From a bacterium (GTDB lineage: Bacteria > Krumholzibacteriota > Krumholzibacteriia > Krumholzibacteriales > Krumholzibacteriaceae), in the NCBI GenBank assembly GCA_020350885.1, contig CP070727.1:1592306-1656305 (forward strand): DNA of 64,000 nt, given 5' to 3'. Of the stretch, positions 50,857-60,058 are shown one piece after another. The translations under genes and the position numbers were made by a program. Position 1 is the stretch's first letter; each line of letters begins with the position of its first letter. The notes beneath the pieces are model-generated. The model was given only the letters and a program-made list of their open reading frames with translations. It did no database searches and was not told the origin of the DNA.

Positions 50857-53195
50857 AACGGCTCGGATTACTACTCCTGGTGACACTGCTTGTTCCCGGT
50901 TTTGCGGCGGGGGCTGATGATCAATGGACCGTATTTCTCAATGCGAGCTCTGTGAACAGGATCATACCCTCGGGTGATACGCTCTGGTGCGCGACGAACG
51001 GCGGCATCCTGCTCTTCGATCTGAACGATTCGACCTTTACCCAGTATATGGACGGGATCGGCCTTCGATCGAGCCACATTGCAGCCATTGCAGTAGATGA
51101 TAACCAGAGCTTGTGGATCGGCCACGTATCGAGCGGCATCGACCGCATCGATCACATCGACTCGGAGCCGTTCGTCAAGCATTACGGTGCCGCAATCGAT
51201 CTCATCCAGAGCGACAGCATAACCTCGATCGTTGCGGCGGGTGACGATATCTACTACGGAGGCAGCAACGGAGTAGCGAAGTTCTTCGACAATCTCCCGT
51301 CCCCCGAGACGGGCCTGACGAGCGAGCTCGAGGGAACCTTCGTGTACGATCTGCTCCTGGCCGGCGATTCGCTCTGGATCGCATCCGAAGACGGAGCCGG
51401 GCTCTTCGAGCGGAGCACCTTGCAGTTCACTCTGTACTCGATCGGGGGCGTCAACTCGCTCACGAGACACGAGGGCCGGATCTACGCTGCGACCACGGGC
51501 GGTGTACAGCGGTTCGTGCCGGAGGGGGATCCGAGCTGGGAGCAGGTGGGGACGATCGTTGGTGTGCCGCTCTCGATATCCTCGGGAGGGGGCGTGCTCG
51601 CCTGTGTAACCGCCGGTGTTGCGTACCGATGGGATGGGTCGCAGTGGGACGATATTGCAGGCAACAGAGATACGCCTGGAAGCCTGAAGTACGTCATCAG
51701 CCGTACCTACTATATCTGGACCTCATACGATATCTTCACCACGATCGCCGTGGATGTCCGGGGTACTCCATGGGTCGGCGGCATCCGGGAGGTTGAAAAC
51801 AGGGGAGCGTACCTGAGTGGTTATATCGGTGGAGAGTGGGTGAACAAGGCCCCGACTCAGCTCACGCAAAACGAGGTGGTCGAGCTCGGTCTCGATCCGC
51901 AGAGGGGGCTCTGGATGAGCTCCCTGCGCTACGGTGTCAGCTACCTTTCGAACGGGGGCACGTGGTCAACGTACACAAGGTATCGGGGAGACGTCGGCGA
52001 CGATGCACTCTCGTACTTCGCCTATAATCTGGCGCTCCTCTACGATTCGCAGGGCTATCTGTGGGTGAACGTACCCAGTGCAGACCTCGATCGAATCGAG
52101 GTGAATGATCCGCTGAGCAAAACCGACGATGTCTGGGAACATTACGGACTCGCAGAAGGCACGCTCACCTCGAACCGCTTCGTAAAGGCCAAGGAGGATC
52201 CGGTTGGCAACCGCTGGTTTCTCTCCGATGATGACGGGTTCGAGAACGGTATATGGGGTATAAATATCGTGAACGCCGCCGGTACCGAGTGGCTCACGGT
52301 GAATCCCGATTCGGTGCCGGAGATGGAAGGCGGCAGCGTATTCGACTGCGCCTTCGGTCCGGATGGGAGGGTGTATCTCGGCCTGCGTGGGTACGGAGTA
52401 CAGGTTTGGTTTCCGGGCTACTACGACTGGGATAACCTCAGCGATCTCGACGACGACGTATGGTTCACGATCATCGATTCCGACCAGCTGACCAGCACCA
52501 TCATACATTCGATCGCGCTCGATGAGGATGGTAGCGTATGGTTGGGCACCGCCGGCGGTCTCGTACGATACAGTAGCGGTGTCATAGATTCTCTGACGAA
52601 GAAGATATTTACCGGTCAGGAGGGTCTTGTCGGCGCAATCGTCTACGATCTCGAGTTCGATGGCGAGGGGAACCTCTGGGTGGCGACCGACGGGGGGCTT
52701 GATAAGATCAACGAAGAGGGCGAAATCGTTGAAACGTACACAACGGCAGACTACTGGAGCAGCGGTCTGGAGTTTCTCTATCCGAATACGATCATATCGC
52801 CCCTGCCTTCTCCGATCTGCAAGGCGCTCGAATACGACGTGTACGAAAATGTGATATGGATAGGGACCGACAACGGACTGGCCCGAATGGATATATCGCC
52901 CCCGTCCGGAGAAGAGGCCCCGCTCTCGGGGCTGATACTCTATCCAAATCCGATATACCCCTCACGGGGAGACGATGCCCTGCGAATCTGGGGCATCACG
53001 GTCCCCGTGAGCATACGGGTTTACACCCTTGAGGGTGAACTGGTACATAACGTGATGGGAGTGATGGAAGGTAGTGTGGCCTGGGATTTGCTCACCCTGA
53101 ACGGGTACATCGCACAGTCGGGTATCTATATCGTGGTTGTAAGGTCGTTCGACGGTCGGTTCTCGGAAACGAGAAAGATCGCACTCATCAGGTGA
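50853..53195 (+). CDS. PorZ-like beta-propeller protein with T9SS/FlgD-type C-terminal domain
   Basis: 780 aa from GTG 50853, overlapping the previous stop; GGGAGG upstream. Signal peptide LLLLVTLLVPGFAAGA. Residues 25-690 consist of repeated propeller blades: DTLWCATNGGILLFD, SLWIGHVSSGIDRID, DSLWIASEDGAGLFE, RIYAATTGGVQRFV, SVWLGTAGGLVRY, NLWVATDGGLDKI, IWIGTDNGLARMD. The end is a sorting-type domain: LYPNPIYPSRG near 705, WDLLTLNGYIAQSGIYIVVV and the final KIALIR. Two propellers plus a C-terminal domain at this length is the layout of PorZ, which in Porphyromonas brings anionic LPS to the type IX sortase PorU. A periplasmic sensor propeller is the other option. Confidence 0.78.
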   Translation: MKRLGLLLLVTLLVPGFAAGADDQWTVFLNASSVNRIIPSGDTLWCATNGGILLFDLNDSTFTQYMDGIGLRSSHIAAIAVDDNQSLWIGHVSSGIDRIDHIDSEPFVKHYGAAIDLIQSDSITSIVAAGDDIYYGGSNGVAKFFDNLPSPETGLTSELEGTFVYDLLLAGDSLWIASEDGAGLFERSTLQFTLYSIGGVNSLTRHEGRIYAATTGGVQRFVPEGDPSWEQVGTIVGVPLSISSGGGVLACVTAGVAYRWDGSQWDDIAGNRDTPGSLKYVISRTYYIWTSYDIFTTIAVDVRGTPWVGGIREVENRGAYLSGYIGGEWVNKAPTQLTQNEVVELGLDPQRGLWMSSLRYGVSYLSNGGTWSTYTRYRGDVGDDALSYFAYNLALLYDSQGYLWVNVPSADLDRIEVNDPLSKTDDVWEHYGLAEGTLTSNRFVKAKEDPVGNRWFLSDDDGFENGIWGINIVNAAGTEWLTVNPDSVPEMEGGSVFDCAFGPDGRVYLGLRGYGVQVWFPGYYDWDNLSDLDDDVWFTIIDSDQLTSTIIHSIALDEDGSVWLGTAGGLVRYSSGVIDSLTKKIFTGQEGLVGAIVYDLEFDGEGNLWVATDGGLDKINEEGEIVETYTTADYWSSGLEFLYPNTIISPLPSPICKALEYDVYENVIWIGTDNGLARMDISPPSGEEAPLSGLILYPNPIYPSRGDDALRIWGITVPVSIRVYTLEGELVHNVMGVMEGSVAWDLLTLNGYIAQSGIYIVVVRSFDGRFSETRKIALIR

Positions 53196-53308
53196 TCGCA
53201 CAGTCACCGCCCGGAGAGCGGCGTTGCGGGTGGATGCACATTCGTACGGTTGCAGGGTTCCCACCGAGCGCATCGCCTTCTCTTGACCACATGCGATGAG
53301 GGGGATTG

Positions 53309-54766
53309 GTGAAACGTGATGATCGCAAGAAGATTCTCATTGTCGGCGCCGGGGAAGCGGCGCGCATGGTGGCGTCTGAGATACGCGGTGACAAGGAGTT
53401 TGGTGCCTCGGTAGAGGGTTATCTCGATGACAATCCCGAATTGGTCGGCACGGAAATAGATACCGTCCGGGTCCTGGGCAGGACCGACGCGCTCGAGCTG
53501 ATCGTTCAAGAGCGGGGGATCGATGAGATAATCATCGCCATCCCAACGGCACCCGGGCGGTTCGTTCGGCGAATTGTGAAACGCTGCAAACAGGCCGATG
53601 TGCCGTTCAAGATCGTTCCGGGCGTTATGGAGATTATCCGGGGTGAGGTCAAGATCGAACAGATCCGCGATGTGCGGGTCGAAGATCTGCTCGGGAGGGA
53701 GACGGTCGAATTCGACATTGAATCCGCGAAGGAGGTGCTCTCGGGCAAGCGGATTCTCATTACGGGGGCGGGCGGATCGATCGGCAGCGAGCTCTGCCGG
53801 CAGCTGATTCGTGTCGCGCCGGCAGAATTGGTACTGCTTGGACGGGGAGAAAACAGGATCTTCGAGATAGAGGAGGATCTGCGTGCGACACACCCCTTCT
53901 TCACTCCCCGTTCGGTGATATGCGACCTCCGTAACCGCCGGCGGGTTACGCGGCTCTTCAAGCAGTTCGAGCCACAGATTATCTTCCATACGGCCGCCCA
54001 CAAGCATGTCCACTACATGGAGCGGGACCCGGAAGAGGCGGTCCTCAACAATATCGAGGGGAGCCTCAACACGATCGCGGCCGCAGAATCGGTCAGGGCG
54101 GAGAGATTCATCTTTATCTCAACCGATAAGGCCGCTAGTCCCGGTGGCGTGATGGGTGCGACGAAGCGGATCATCGAGCTCTATCTCCGCAGCCTTCACG
54201 GGAAGAGCGATGTTCGCTACATTACGGTGCGGTTCGGGAACGTCATAGGCAGTAAGGGGAGTGTGGTACCGCTCTTCCTCAAGCAGATCGAGCGTGGTGG
54301 GCCCGTGACCGTGAGCAGCCCGAAGGCGACCCGTTACTTCATGACTGTCAAGGAGGCATCCCTACTCGTCATACGTGCGGCGGTCATAGGAAAGGGTGGA
54401 GAGGTATTCATTCTCGATATGGGTGAAGCTATAAATATTCTCGAAATAGCACAGGATATCATACTGCTGACGGGTCACGAATCGCAGACTGAGATCCCAA
54501 TCGTGATAACCGGCCTGCGCGAGGGAGAGAGGCTTCACGAGGAACTCATCGGTGATGACGAGAGACTCATCCCGCTCGACGAGGAAAAGATACTGCTTGC
54601 CGAGAGTTCGTTGCCCATTCCCAGGGACCTCGACGAGAGAATGCACGAGATGATAGCGGCGGCCAATGAAGGCGATCCGTCTCGAATCATCGAGCTGTTC
54701 GCTGCCGTCGTTCCTGGATTCGGCGCATCGCACGGTGTAAGCTCCCGGGGAGTGGAGGACAGGTGA
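53309..54766 (+). CDS. Soluble CapD/FlaA1-type nucleotide-sugar 4,6-dehydratase
   Basis: 485 aa from GTG 53309 (GATGAGGGGG upstream; TTG 53306 also possible). N-terminal Rossmann domain (KILIVGAGEAARMVASEI, residues 8-125), then the extended-SDR domain: ILITGAGGSIGSELCRQL near 150-167, HTAAHKHVHYMERDPEEAV near 228, and FISTDKAASPGGVMGATKR near 268, which carries the Asp-Lys and Met-x3-Lys active-site residues of the FlaA1/PglF type. It lacks the four N-terminal membrane helices of PglF/CapD (about 600 aa). It would convert UDP-HexNAc to a 4-keto-6-deoxy sugar. The 113-nt gap before it holds no clear terminator. Confidence 0.92.
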   Translation: MKRDDRKKILIVGAGEAARMVASEIRGDKEFGASVEGYLDDNPELVGTEIDTVRVLGRTDALELIVQERGIDEIIIAIPTAPGRFVRRIVKRCKQADVPFKIVPGVMEIIRGEVKIEQIRDVRVEDLLGRETVEFDIESAKEVLSGKRILITGAGGSIGSELCRQLIRVAPAELVLLGRGENRIFEIEEDLRATHPFFTPRSVICDLRNRRRVTRLFKQFEPQIIFHTAAHKHVHYMERDPEEAVLNNIEGSLNTIAAAESVRAERFIFISTDKAASPGGVMGATKRIIELYLRSLHGKSDVRYITVRFGNVIGSKGSVVPLFLKQIERGGPVTVSSPKATRYFMTVKEASLLVIRAAVIGKGGEVFILDMGEAINILEIAQDIILLTGHESQTEIPIVITGLREGERLHEELIGDDERLIPLDEEKILLAESSLPIPRDLDERMHEMIAAANEGDPSRIIELFAAVVPGFGASHGVSSRGVEDR

Positions 54767-55713
54767 AGGTAGCGTGCGAAAAGGATCTACGCCCGGGAGA
54801 GATCACACGTTTCATCAATCGCATTTCACATGCGACTTTCTTTCATACTCCGACCTGGATGGAGGCGCTCACAGCCTCCTTTTCCCACTTCCGACCATGC
54901 TGGGTGACATCGCGCGAGGGGACGGATCTCGTCGGCATCATGCCGTGTATCGAGATCAGCCGGGGTCCTTTTATATCGCTGTGGTCGCTGCCGTTCGGCA
55001 CATACGGGAATCCGCTCGCACGGGACCCCGCCATCTATGATGCGATCCTTACCGCTTTCTTCGATAGAGTACGCAGCCGCTCGTGCCTGGAAGGTTGCGC
55101 CTACCTCTTTGATGCAACGGGGGACCGGAAGCTCCCCGCTGACGTGGATGTCACCAACCGGGAATGCCGCATTGTTCGTCTCGAAGGAACCTTCGAAGAT
55201 TACTGGAGCACGAAGATAAGCAAGAAAAGGAGGCAGGGGTGCAACAGGGCGGAGAAGGCCGGCATCGAGGTCAGGGTGCTGCTTGATGATAAAGAGGTCG
55301 AGGAATTCTACCGCATCTACAGGCTCGGCTCGAAAGGGTGGGGAGGAGTGCATCCTTATCCCTTCAGGCTGTTCATGGAGCTCTTCAGACGGCGCGATGA
55401 AGGCGTACTGATACTCGGGGGTTTCAAGGAGGGCAAACTACTCGGAGGTCATATCAACCTCTACTTCGGGGGGATGGCGCATGGCTGGCAGGCCGGGGTA
55501 TCGGCGGCGTCACATCAGTACGATCTGGGCTCATTGCTCGTCATCCATGCGGTGAAGGAGGCATTCAGAAGGGGGATGCAAGTCTACAATCTCGGCAGCA
55601 GCGGGCCGCATAGCGGTCTGTTGTTCTTCAAAGAGTCGCTCGGCGGGGAGGAGTACAACTACCTGGCGGCCAGCGTGCGGAAACGCTGGTGGGGGTGGCT
55701 GAGGAGACGGTAA
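54763..55713 (+). CDS. FemAB-like / GNAT-fold acyltransferase
   Basis: 316 aa from GTG 54763, overlapping the capD stop by 4 nt. Features of the FemAB-like acetyltransferase group (Acetyltransf_6): ATFFHTPTWMEAL near 25, TKISKKRRQGCNRAEKAGIEV near 150-170, FYRIYRLGSKGWGG, LLGGHINLYFGGMAHGWQAG near 227 and GSLLVIHAVKEAFRRGMQVYNLGSSG near 255-280. Relatives act in exosortase-linked exopolysaccharide loci and add aminoacyl or acyl groups. Here it may modify a sugar of the glycan; substrate unknown. Confidence 0.85.
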   Translation: MKVACEKDLRPGEITRFINRISHATFFHTPTWMEALTASFSHFRPCWVTSREGTDLVGIMPCIEISRGPFISLWSLPFGTYGNPLARDPAIYDAILTAFFDRVRSRSCLEGCAYLFDATGDRKLPADVDVTNRECRIVRLEGTFEDYWSTKISKKRRQGCNRAEKAGIEVRVLLDDKEVEEFYRIYRLGSKGWGGVHPYPFRLFMELFRRRDEGVLILGGFKEGKLLGGHINLYFGGMAHGWQAGVSAASHQYDLGSLLVIHAVKEAFRRGMQVYNLGSSGPHSGLLFFKESLGGEEYNYLAASVRKRWWGWLRRR

Positions 55714-57236
55714 TGGAGCGGAGATCGAAGATCGCCGAAAATACACTCTCACTCACCGCAAGCGGGGCCGGGAGCGCCGTTCTCGCCATCATACAGCTCT
55801 CCATACTGAGCAGATCGCTCGAGGGCGATCTCTTCGGTCTCTTCGTCGCACTCAGGGGATTTTCCCTTCTGCTCGGCACAGTGGTATTGATCGGCCTCCC
55901 GCAGGTACTGGTACGTTTCCTGCCGTCGTATCAGAGCAGGGGAATGCGGGATCGTGCACTGATTCTCTTCACGGTATCAACGGGGCTCGTTCTATTGCTC
56001 GGTTACCTGATTCACATCGGCTCACCGGTCTGGGCTGAGTGGATGCCTGAGGATGTCGGGGGGCTGGTCGCATTCCCGAGAGTGACCCTCTGGGTCACAC
56101 TCGCCTCCGTCATGCTGGCGATGAAGATGCTTCTGTACGGGGGATTCAACGGCCTTCGCGAGATGCGGATGCAGATGGTGCTCGAGCTCCTCTACCATGT
56201 ACTGCTTACCGTCTTTATATTCGCCGCACGCCACAGGCTCGGGGTAACATTGCTCTTCCAGATCATCTGTGTACTGAACACCTTTGTATTTCTCATGGGA
56301 CTGCCGGTATTTGTCCGTCTCGCCAGGCGCCTGATCCCGGCAGGCGGGGCCGGCGGGGACAGCGGCCTCATTCTCCCGCCGCTCGTTCCGTACTGGCTCG
56401 GTTCTATTCTTCTGAGTTTCGTGTCTCTCGCCTTCACCGATGTTGACAGGTACGTCATGAGTGCGGTTCTGCCGCTCTCGGCCATCTCGATCTTCCATGT
56501 CGCTTCGAGAATCAACAATCTCCTACGTCGTTTTCTCGGGATACCAGTGATCGCCGCACAACCGGAGATCACGAGGATCTACGAAGAAGGGCGGTGGGAG
56601 GAGCTCGCAGGGAAGATCGGTCTCTTCACGAAGGGAACGATAATCGCCTCCCTGTTCGTATCGGCTCTCATGACCATTACCGGCAGAGATATAATAACCG
56701 TGCTTTCGGGGGACCGCTACATTTCAGGGTACCGGGTGCTCCTGGTGCTGCTGGTAACGGTTCCGATTGCGGCGGTCATCGCGCCGCTCCTGGCAACGAT
56801 GCGGTCGTTACACTTCATGAAATGGGCGGTGCTGTGCGATTTCATTTGGATGGCCGTCTATTTCGGCACCTTCTTCTTCCTCGTCTCGTGGTGGGGTGTG
56901 ATCGGTATGGCGGTGGCCCAGGTGACAGCATCCTGCTGTCAATTGCTGGCCGCCGTGCTACTCGCCAGACGGGAAGGTTTCTTCGGGGGGGTGGGCACGA
57001 ACCTCGGGAGGGTACTCCTCTCTCTCGTCTTCCTGGTACCGACGGGTGTCGTTTTAACGAGGCAGTTCGGACTACCGGCATCGGCTGCGTGTCTTCTGCT
57101 ATCTCCCATAATCTGCAAGTATCTCCTCAAGTGGCTCTCGGTCTTCGGGGAGGAAGAGAAGGAGCGGATCGTGGAGCTCGTTCCGGTCTCGTTCGGAAAA
57201 CGCACTACCTCATGGCTTCTCTCATTGGGGGCATGA
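55713..57236 (+). CDS. Wzx-type polysaccharide flippase (MOP superfamily)
   Basis: 507 aa from ATG 55713, which shares a base with the preceding TAA; GAGGAGAC upstream. Twelve to fourteen membrane helices. MOP text: LSRSLEGDLFGLFVALRGFSLLLGT near 25-50, LPQVLVRFLPSY, FTDVDRYVMSAVLPLSAISIFHVA near 245, and a second-half VLSGDRYISGYRVLLVLLV near 325. It would flip lipid-linked repeat units across the inner membrane. It pairs in function with the O-antigen ligase/polymerase-like protein in locus 1. Confidence 0.92.
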   Translation: MERRSKIAENTLSLTASGAGSAVLAIIQLSILSRSLEGDLFGLFVALRGFSLLLGTVVLIGLPQVLVRFLPSYQSRGMRDRALILFTVSTGLVLLLGYLIHIGSPVWAEWMPEDVGGLVAFPRVTLWVTLASVMLAMKMLLYGGFNGLREMRMQMVLELLYHVLLTVFIFAARHRLGVTLLFQIICVLNTFVFLMGLPVFVRLARRLIPAGGAGGDSGLILPPLVPYWLGSILLSFVSLAFTDVDRYVMSAVLPLSAISIFHVASRINNLLRRFLGIPVIAAQPEITRIYEEGRWEELAGKIGLFTKGTIIASLFVSALMTITGRDIITVLSGDRYISGYRVLLVLLVTVPIAAVIAPLLATMRSLHFMKWAVLCDFIWMAVYFGTFFFLVSWWGVIGMAVAQVTASCCQLLAAVLLARREGFFGGVGTNLGRVLLSLVFLVPTGVVLTRQFGLPASAACLLLSPIICKYLLKWLSVFGEEEKERIVELVPVSFGKRTTSWLLSLGA

Positions 57237-58526
57237 TTGAGAGAGAAGAAGATTCTTATGATGATCAATTTCTTTCCGCCCGCCGGGGGCGGGGGCGTGT
57301 ACCGTCCGCTCGGATTCGTGAAATACCTGGTCCGGCTCGGGTGGAAGGTGACCGTCATCACCCCCAGGCCGGGCGAGTACTGGATCAGCGATCCAGATCT
57401 CGCCGGCACCGTGCCCGGGGAGGTGACAATCGTGAGGACGCCGTCGCTGTCCGGGTTTCGCATGTTATCACTCGTACGGGGGCGGCGGGCCGGTAGGGGG
57501 TCGGCACGCTCATCGAGCCGGTTCGAATGGCTCCGGCGTTTGAGCGAGTTCTGCATGCTTCCCGACACCTATGTGGGGTGGGTCCCCTTTGCCCGGCGTG
57601 CGGCCATGAGGCTCTGTTCGGAACAACGTTTCGATGTCCTGTACTCGACCAGCCCTCCCGACAGCACACATCTGGCTGCTTGGAGCGTTGCACGGCGCCG
57701 CTCGCTGCCGTGGCTGGCCGATTGCCGCGATCCGTGGATTTCGCTCTACCTCCGAGATCCCCCGACCGCACTGCACCGGCGCCTGCATGAGCGGATGGAA
57801 AGCCGCCTTTCCGATGCGGACCGGATCCTGGTGACAACGGCGTGGCAAGAGGAGATGATGCGCCGGCGCTTCCCCTCCTGCCGCCTGGAGCGGATCGAAA
57901 ACGGGTACGACGAGGACGATTTCGAAGGGACCGATGAGCTCCGCCCCCCCCAGAAGCCCTTTACGATCATGCACTGTGGTATGTTGACACTCGGGCGATC
58001 GTCCCGGCCCGTCCTTGAGGGGCTCCGCGAGGTCTTCCGGAGGCAGCCCGGGGTGCGTGATTCGATACGGGTGCTCTTCCTCGGGGCGCGTGAGTCCGAG
58101 AACGAGGCATGGGTGCGACGGCTCGGTCTCGATGATGTGGCCGTCTTCATGGACAATGTAGCGCACCATGAATGTGTAAAGCTCGAGAGGAAGAGCCATG
58201 TGCTGCTTCTCGTGAAGCATGACGACGAACGGTACCGTGGTCTCGTGCCTGGCAAGGTATACGAATACATCGGTGCCCGCCGGCCCATCCTCGCCGTTGT
58301 GCCGGAGGGTGAGGCGGCCGATATTGTCACGAGGCATAACCGCGGAGAGGTAGCGTGGATCGGTGATCCCGGCAGGGTAGCAGATGCGATCCTGAAGATG
58401 TTCCGGTTGTACCGGGAGGGCGCCTTCGAGAGTGCATACTTCCTGGATCCCCTTCCCCACTACTCGAGACGTACCGAGACGGAGCGCCTGGCTGAGATAC
58501 TCGATGAATTACTGGAGGAAGGATGA
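57237..58526 (+). CDS. Glycosyltransferase, GT4-like GT-B fold
   Basis: 429 aa from TTG 57237, which directly follows the preceding TGA. ILMMINFFPPAGGGGVYRPLGFVKYL at the start, FDVLYSTSPPDSTHLAAW near 133, WLADCRDPWISLYL near 160, then a C-terminal half with TTAWQEEMMRRRFP, FTIMHCGMLTLGRS near 240 and PGKVYEYIGARRPILAVVPEG near 340, with the Glu of the EYIGA motif facing the nucleotide sugar. This resembles WfgS/PelF-like and capsular transferases. Acceptor unknown. Confidence 0.87.
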   Translation: MREKKILMMINFFPPAGGGGVYRPLGFVKYLVRLGWKVTVITPRPGEYWISDPDLAGTVPGEVTIVRTPSLSGFRMLSLVRGRRAGRGSARSSSRFEWLRRLSEFCMLPDTYVGWVPFARRAAMRLCSEQRFDVLYSTSPPDSTHLAAWSVARRRSLPWLADCRDPWISLYLRDPPTALHRRLHERMESRLSDADRILVTTAWQEEMMRRRFPSCRLERIENGYDEDDFEGTDELRPPQKPFTIMHCGMLTLGRSSRPVLEGLREVFRRQPGVRDSIRVLFLGARESENEAWVRRLGLDDVAVFMDNVAHHECVKLERKSHVLLLVKHDDERYRGLVPGKVYEYIGARRPILAVVPEGEAADIVTRHNRGEVAWIGDPGRVADAILKMFRLYREGAFESAYFLDPLPHYSRRTETERLAEILDELLEEG

Positions 58527-60058
58527 GTTCGAGAGACCTGTTTACAGTCTTGGCGTGCACGGCACTTTTCGCCCTGCTGCTCTATCCACTCGCCGGGAGT
58601 CTTGTTGACGATACCTACATACACCTGCAGTACGCCCGAAATCTCGCCGAGGACGGAGATCTCTCCTTTAACCGCGGCCATCCGACATACGGCGCAACAA
58701 GCCCGCTCTGGGTGGCGCTTCTGTCTATAATATATAGGATGGGCGGTGAGATATTCCTCTGGTGTCAGATCCTCTCCTGGCTCTTCGGCATACTGGCGGT
58801 CCGGCTCGCCTACCGAATGGCGCTGGAGTTGAGCGGTACGCGGCTCGTAGCCGCCGCGGCCGGATTGATGCTCGCCTCGGAGGCATGGTTCGTCCGGTGG
58901 AGCGCCGTCGGTATGGAGACATCATTCGCCGTCTTCATGATCCTCGCAACCATCTACGTAGCACTATCCGCACACCGATCCGCCATCCGCTCGCTCCTCT
59001 TCGGAGCGATGCTTTTCCTCGCCATCCTCTCGAGACCCGAGGCACTGCTTCTCGTCCCATTGGCCGTCTTCGTGAGCATCCGCTTTGGGCCTCCTACGCC
59101 GGGCCGTCGTATGGAATGGCTTATGATCGTTCTCCCTCTTTTCGCCGTATGGTTATTGGTAATAAAGAGTCATACGGGTGCCTTCATGCCGCTTACGGCC
59201 GGGGCGAAACAGGGGAGACTCGTCTTCACGGCGGCCGTCGTGCGGCGCGCCCTCGTGCCGATCAAGATCATGGGGATCACAGACGTCCTGCCGTGGTGTG
59301 CCCTGCTTGTCGGTGCATGTGCCGGGCTCATCAAACACCGATCGATTTTCTACTTCTTCGAATCCGGACACGAAACGAACGGGGCCCGCAGGGCTGGAAT
59401 CCTCCTTGCGATTCTCTGGGTCATCGCCCTTCCCGTAGTCTATGTGCTATTCGATTTCCAGGTGCTCTCGCGGTACCTGCTTCCCGTGATTCCACCCGTA
59501 ATCGTTCTCGGAACTACCGCACTGTGGGGCCTGGTCCGTCACACCGGGAAACCGGTACGCAGGGCGGTGATCGTAGCCTTCCTCGTTGTTGCCGTGGCCC
59601 AGAACGTGATCGTCTACACCGGGATCGTAGTTCCCTCGACCCGTGCCTTCTCGCGCGGCATGAAGGAGGTACTGGTGGGGATGGGGGAGTGGCTCTTCGA
59701 GAACGCTGACGATACGGCCGTCGTGGCGACGCCGGATATCGGCGCCATCGGTTACGTCTCACAGAGAGAGATCCTCGACCTCGGCGGTCTGGTTACCCCC
59801 GAGATAAACAGGATGCGCCAGGATACGCCCGTGGAAACAATCATCGTGGAGGGATTGTATCTCAGGTTTCAACCCGACTACCTCGTCGACCGTCACGAGA
59901 CAGCGGCTCGGTTCGGCGGAATGATCATCCGGGGCGTGCGGTTCGAGCCGGTCATGCAGGGAACCGTGCCGAATCTGGGAATACGGAAACCCTACCCCGT
60001 TGTATACACCCTGTACCGGCTCATACCCGGGGCCGAAGGGGCGGAGGGATCCAGGTGA
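58523..60058 (+). CDS. GT-C-fold membrane glycosyltransferase
   Basis: 511 aa from ATG 58523, overlapping the previous gene by 4 nt (ATGA). An N-terminal helix is followed by SLVDDTYIHLQYARNLAEDG near 27, with the paired Asp of the first periplasmic loop of GT-C enzymes, then GATSPLWVALLS. About ten membrane helices to residue 380, then a short periplasmic part (VVATPDIGAIGYVSQREILDLGGLV). Enzymes of this type (ArnT/PMT-like) use polyprenyl-phosphate sugars. With the Dpm1-like enzyme in the same locus, a mannosyl or similar donor is plausible. Confidence 0.85.
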   Translation: MSSRDLFTVLACTALFALLLYPLAGSLVDDTYIHLQYARNLAEDGDLSFNRGHPTYGATSPLWVALLSIIYRMGGEIFLWCQILSWLFGILAVRLAYRMALELSGTRLVAAAAGLMLASEAWFVRWSAVGMETSFAVFMILATIYVALSAHRSAIRSLLFGAMLFLAILSRPEALLLVPLAVFVSIRFGPPTPGRRMEWLMIVLPLFAVWLLVIKSHTGAFMPLTAGAKQGRLVFTAAVVRRALVPIKIMGITDVLPWCALLVGACAGLIKHRSIFYFFESGHETNGARRAGILLAILWVIALPVVYVLFDFQVLSRYLLPVIPPVIVLGTTALWGLVRHTGKPVRRAVIVAFLVVAVAQNVIVYTGIVVPSTRAFSRGMKEVLVGMGEWLFENADDTAVVATPDIGAIGYVSQREILDLGGLVTPEINRMRQDTPVETIIVEGLYLRFQPDYLVDRHETAARFGGMIIRGVRFEPVMQGTVPNLGIRKPYPVVYTLYRLIPGAEGAEGSR

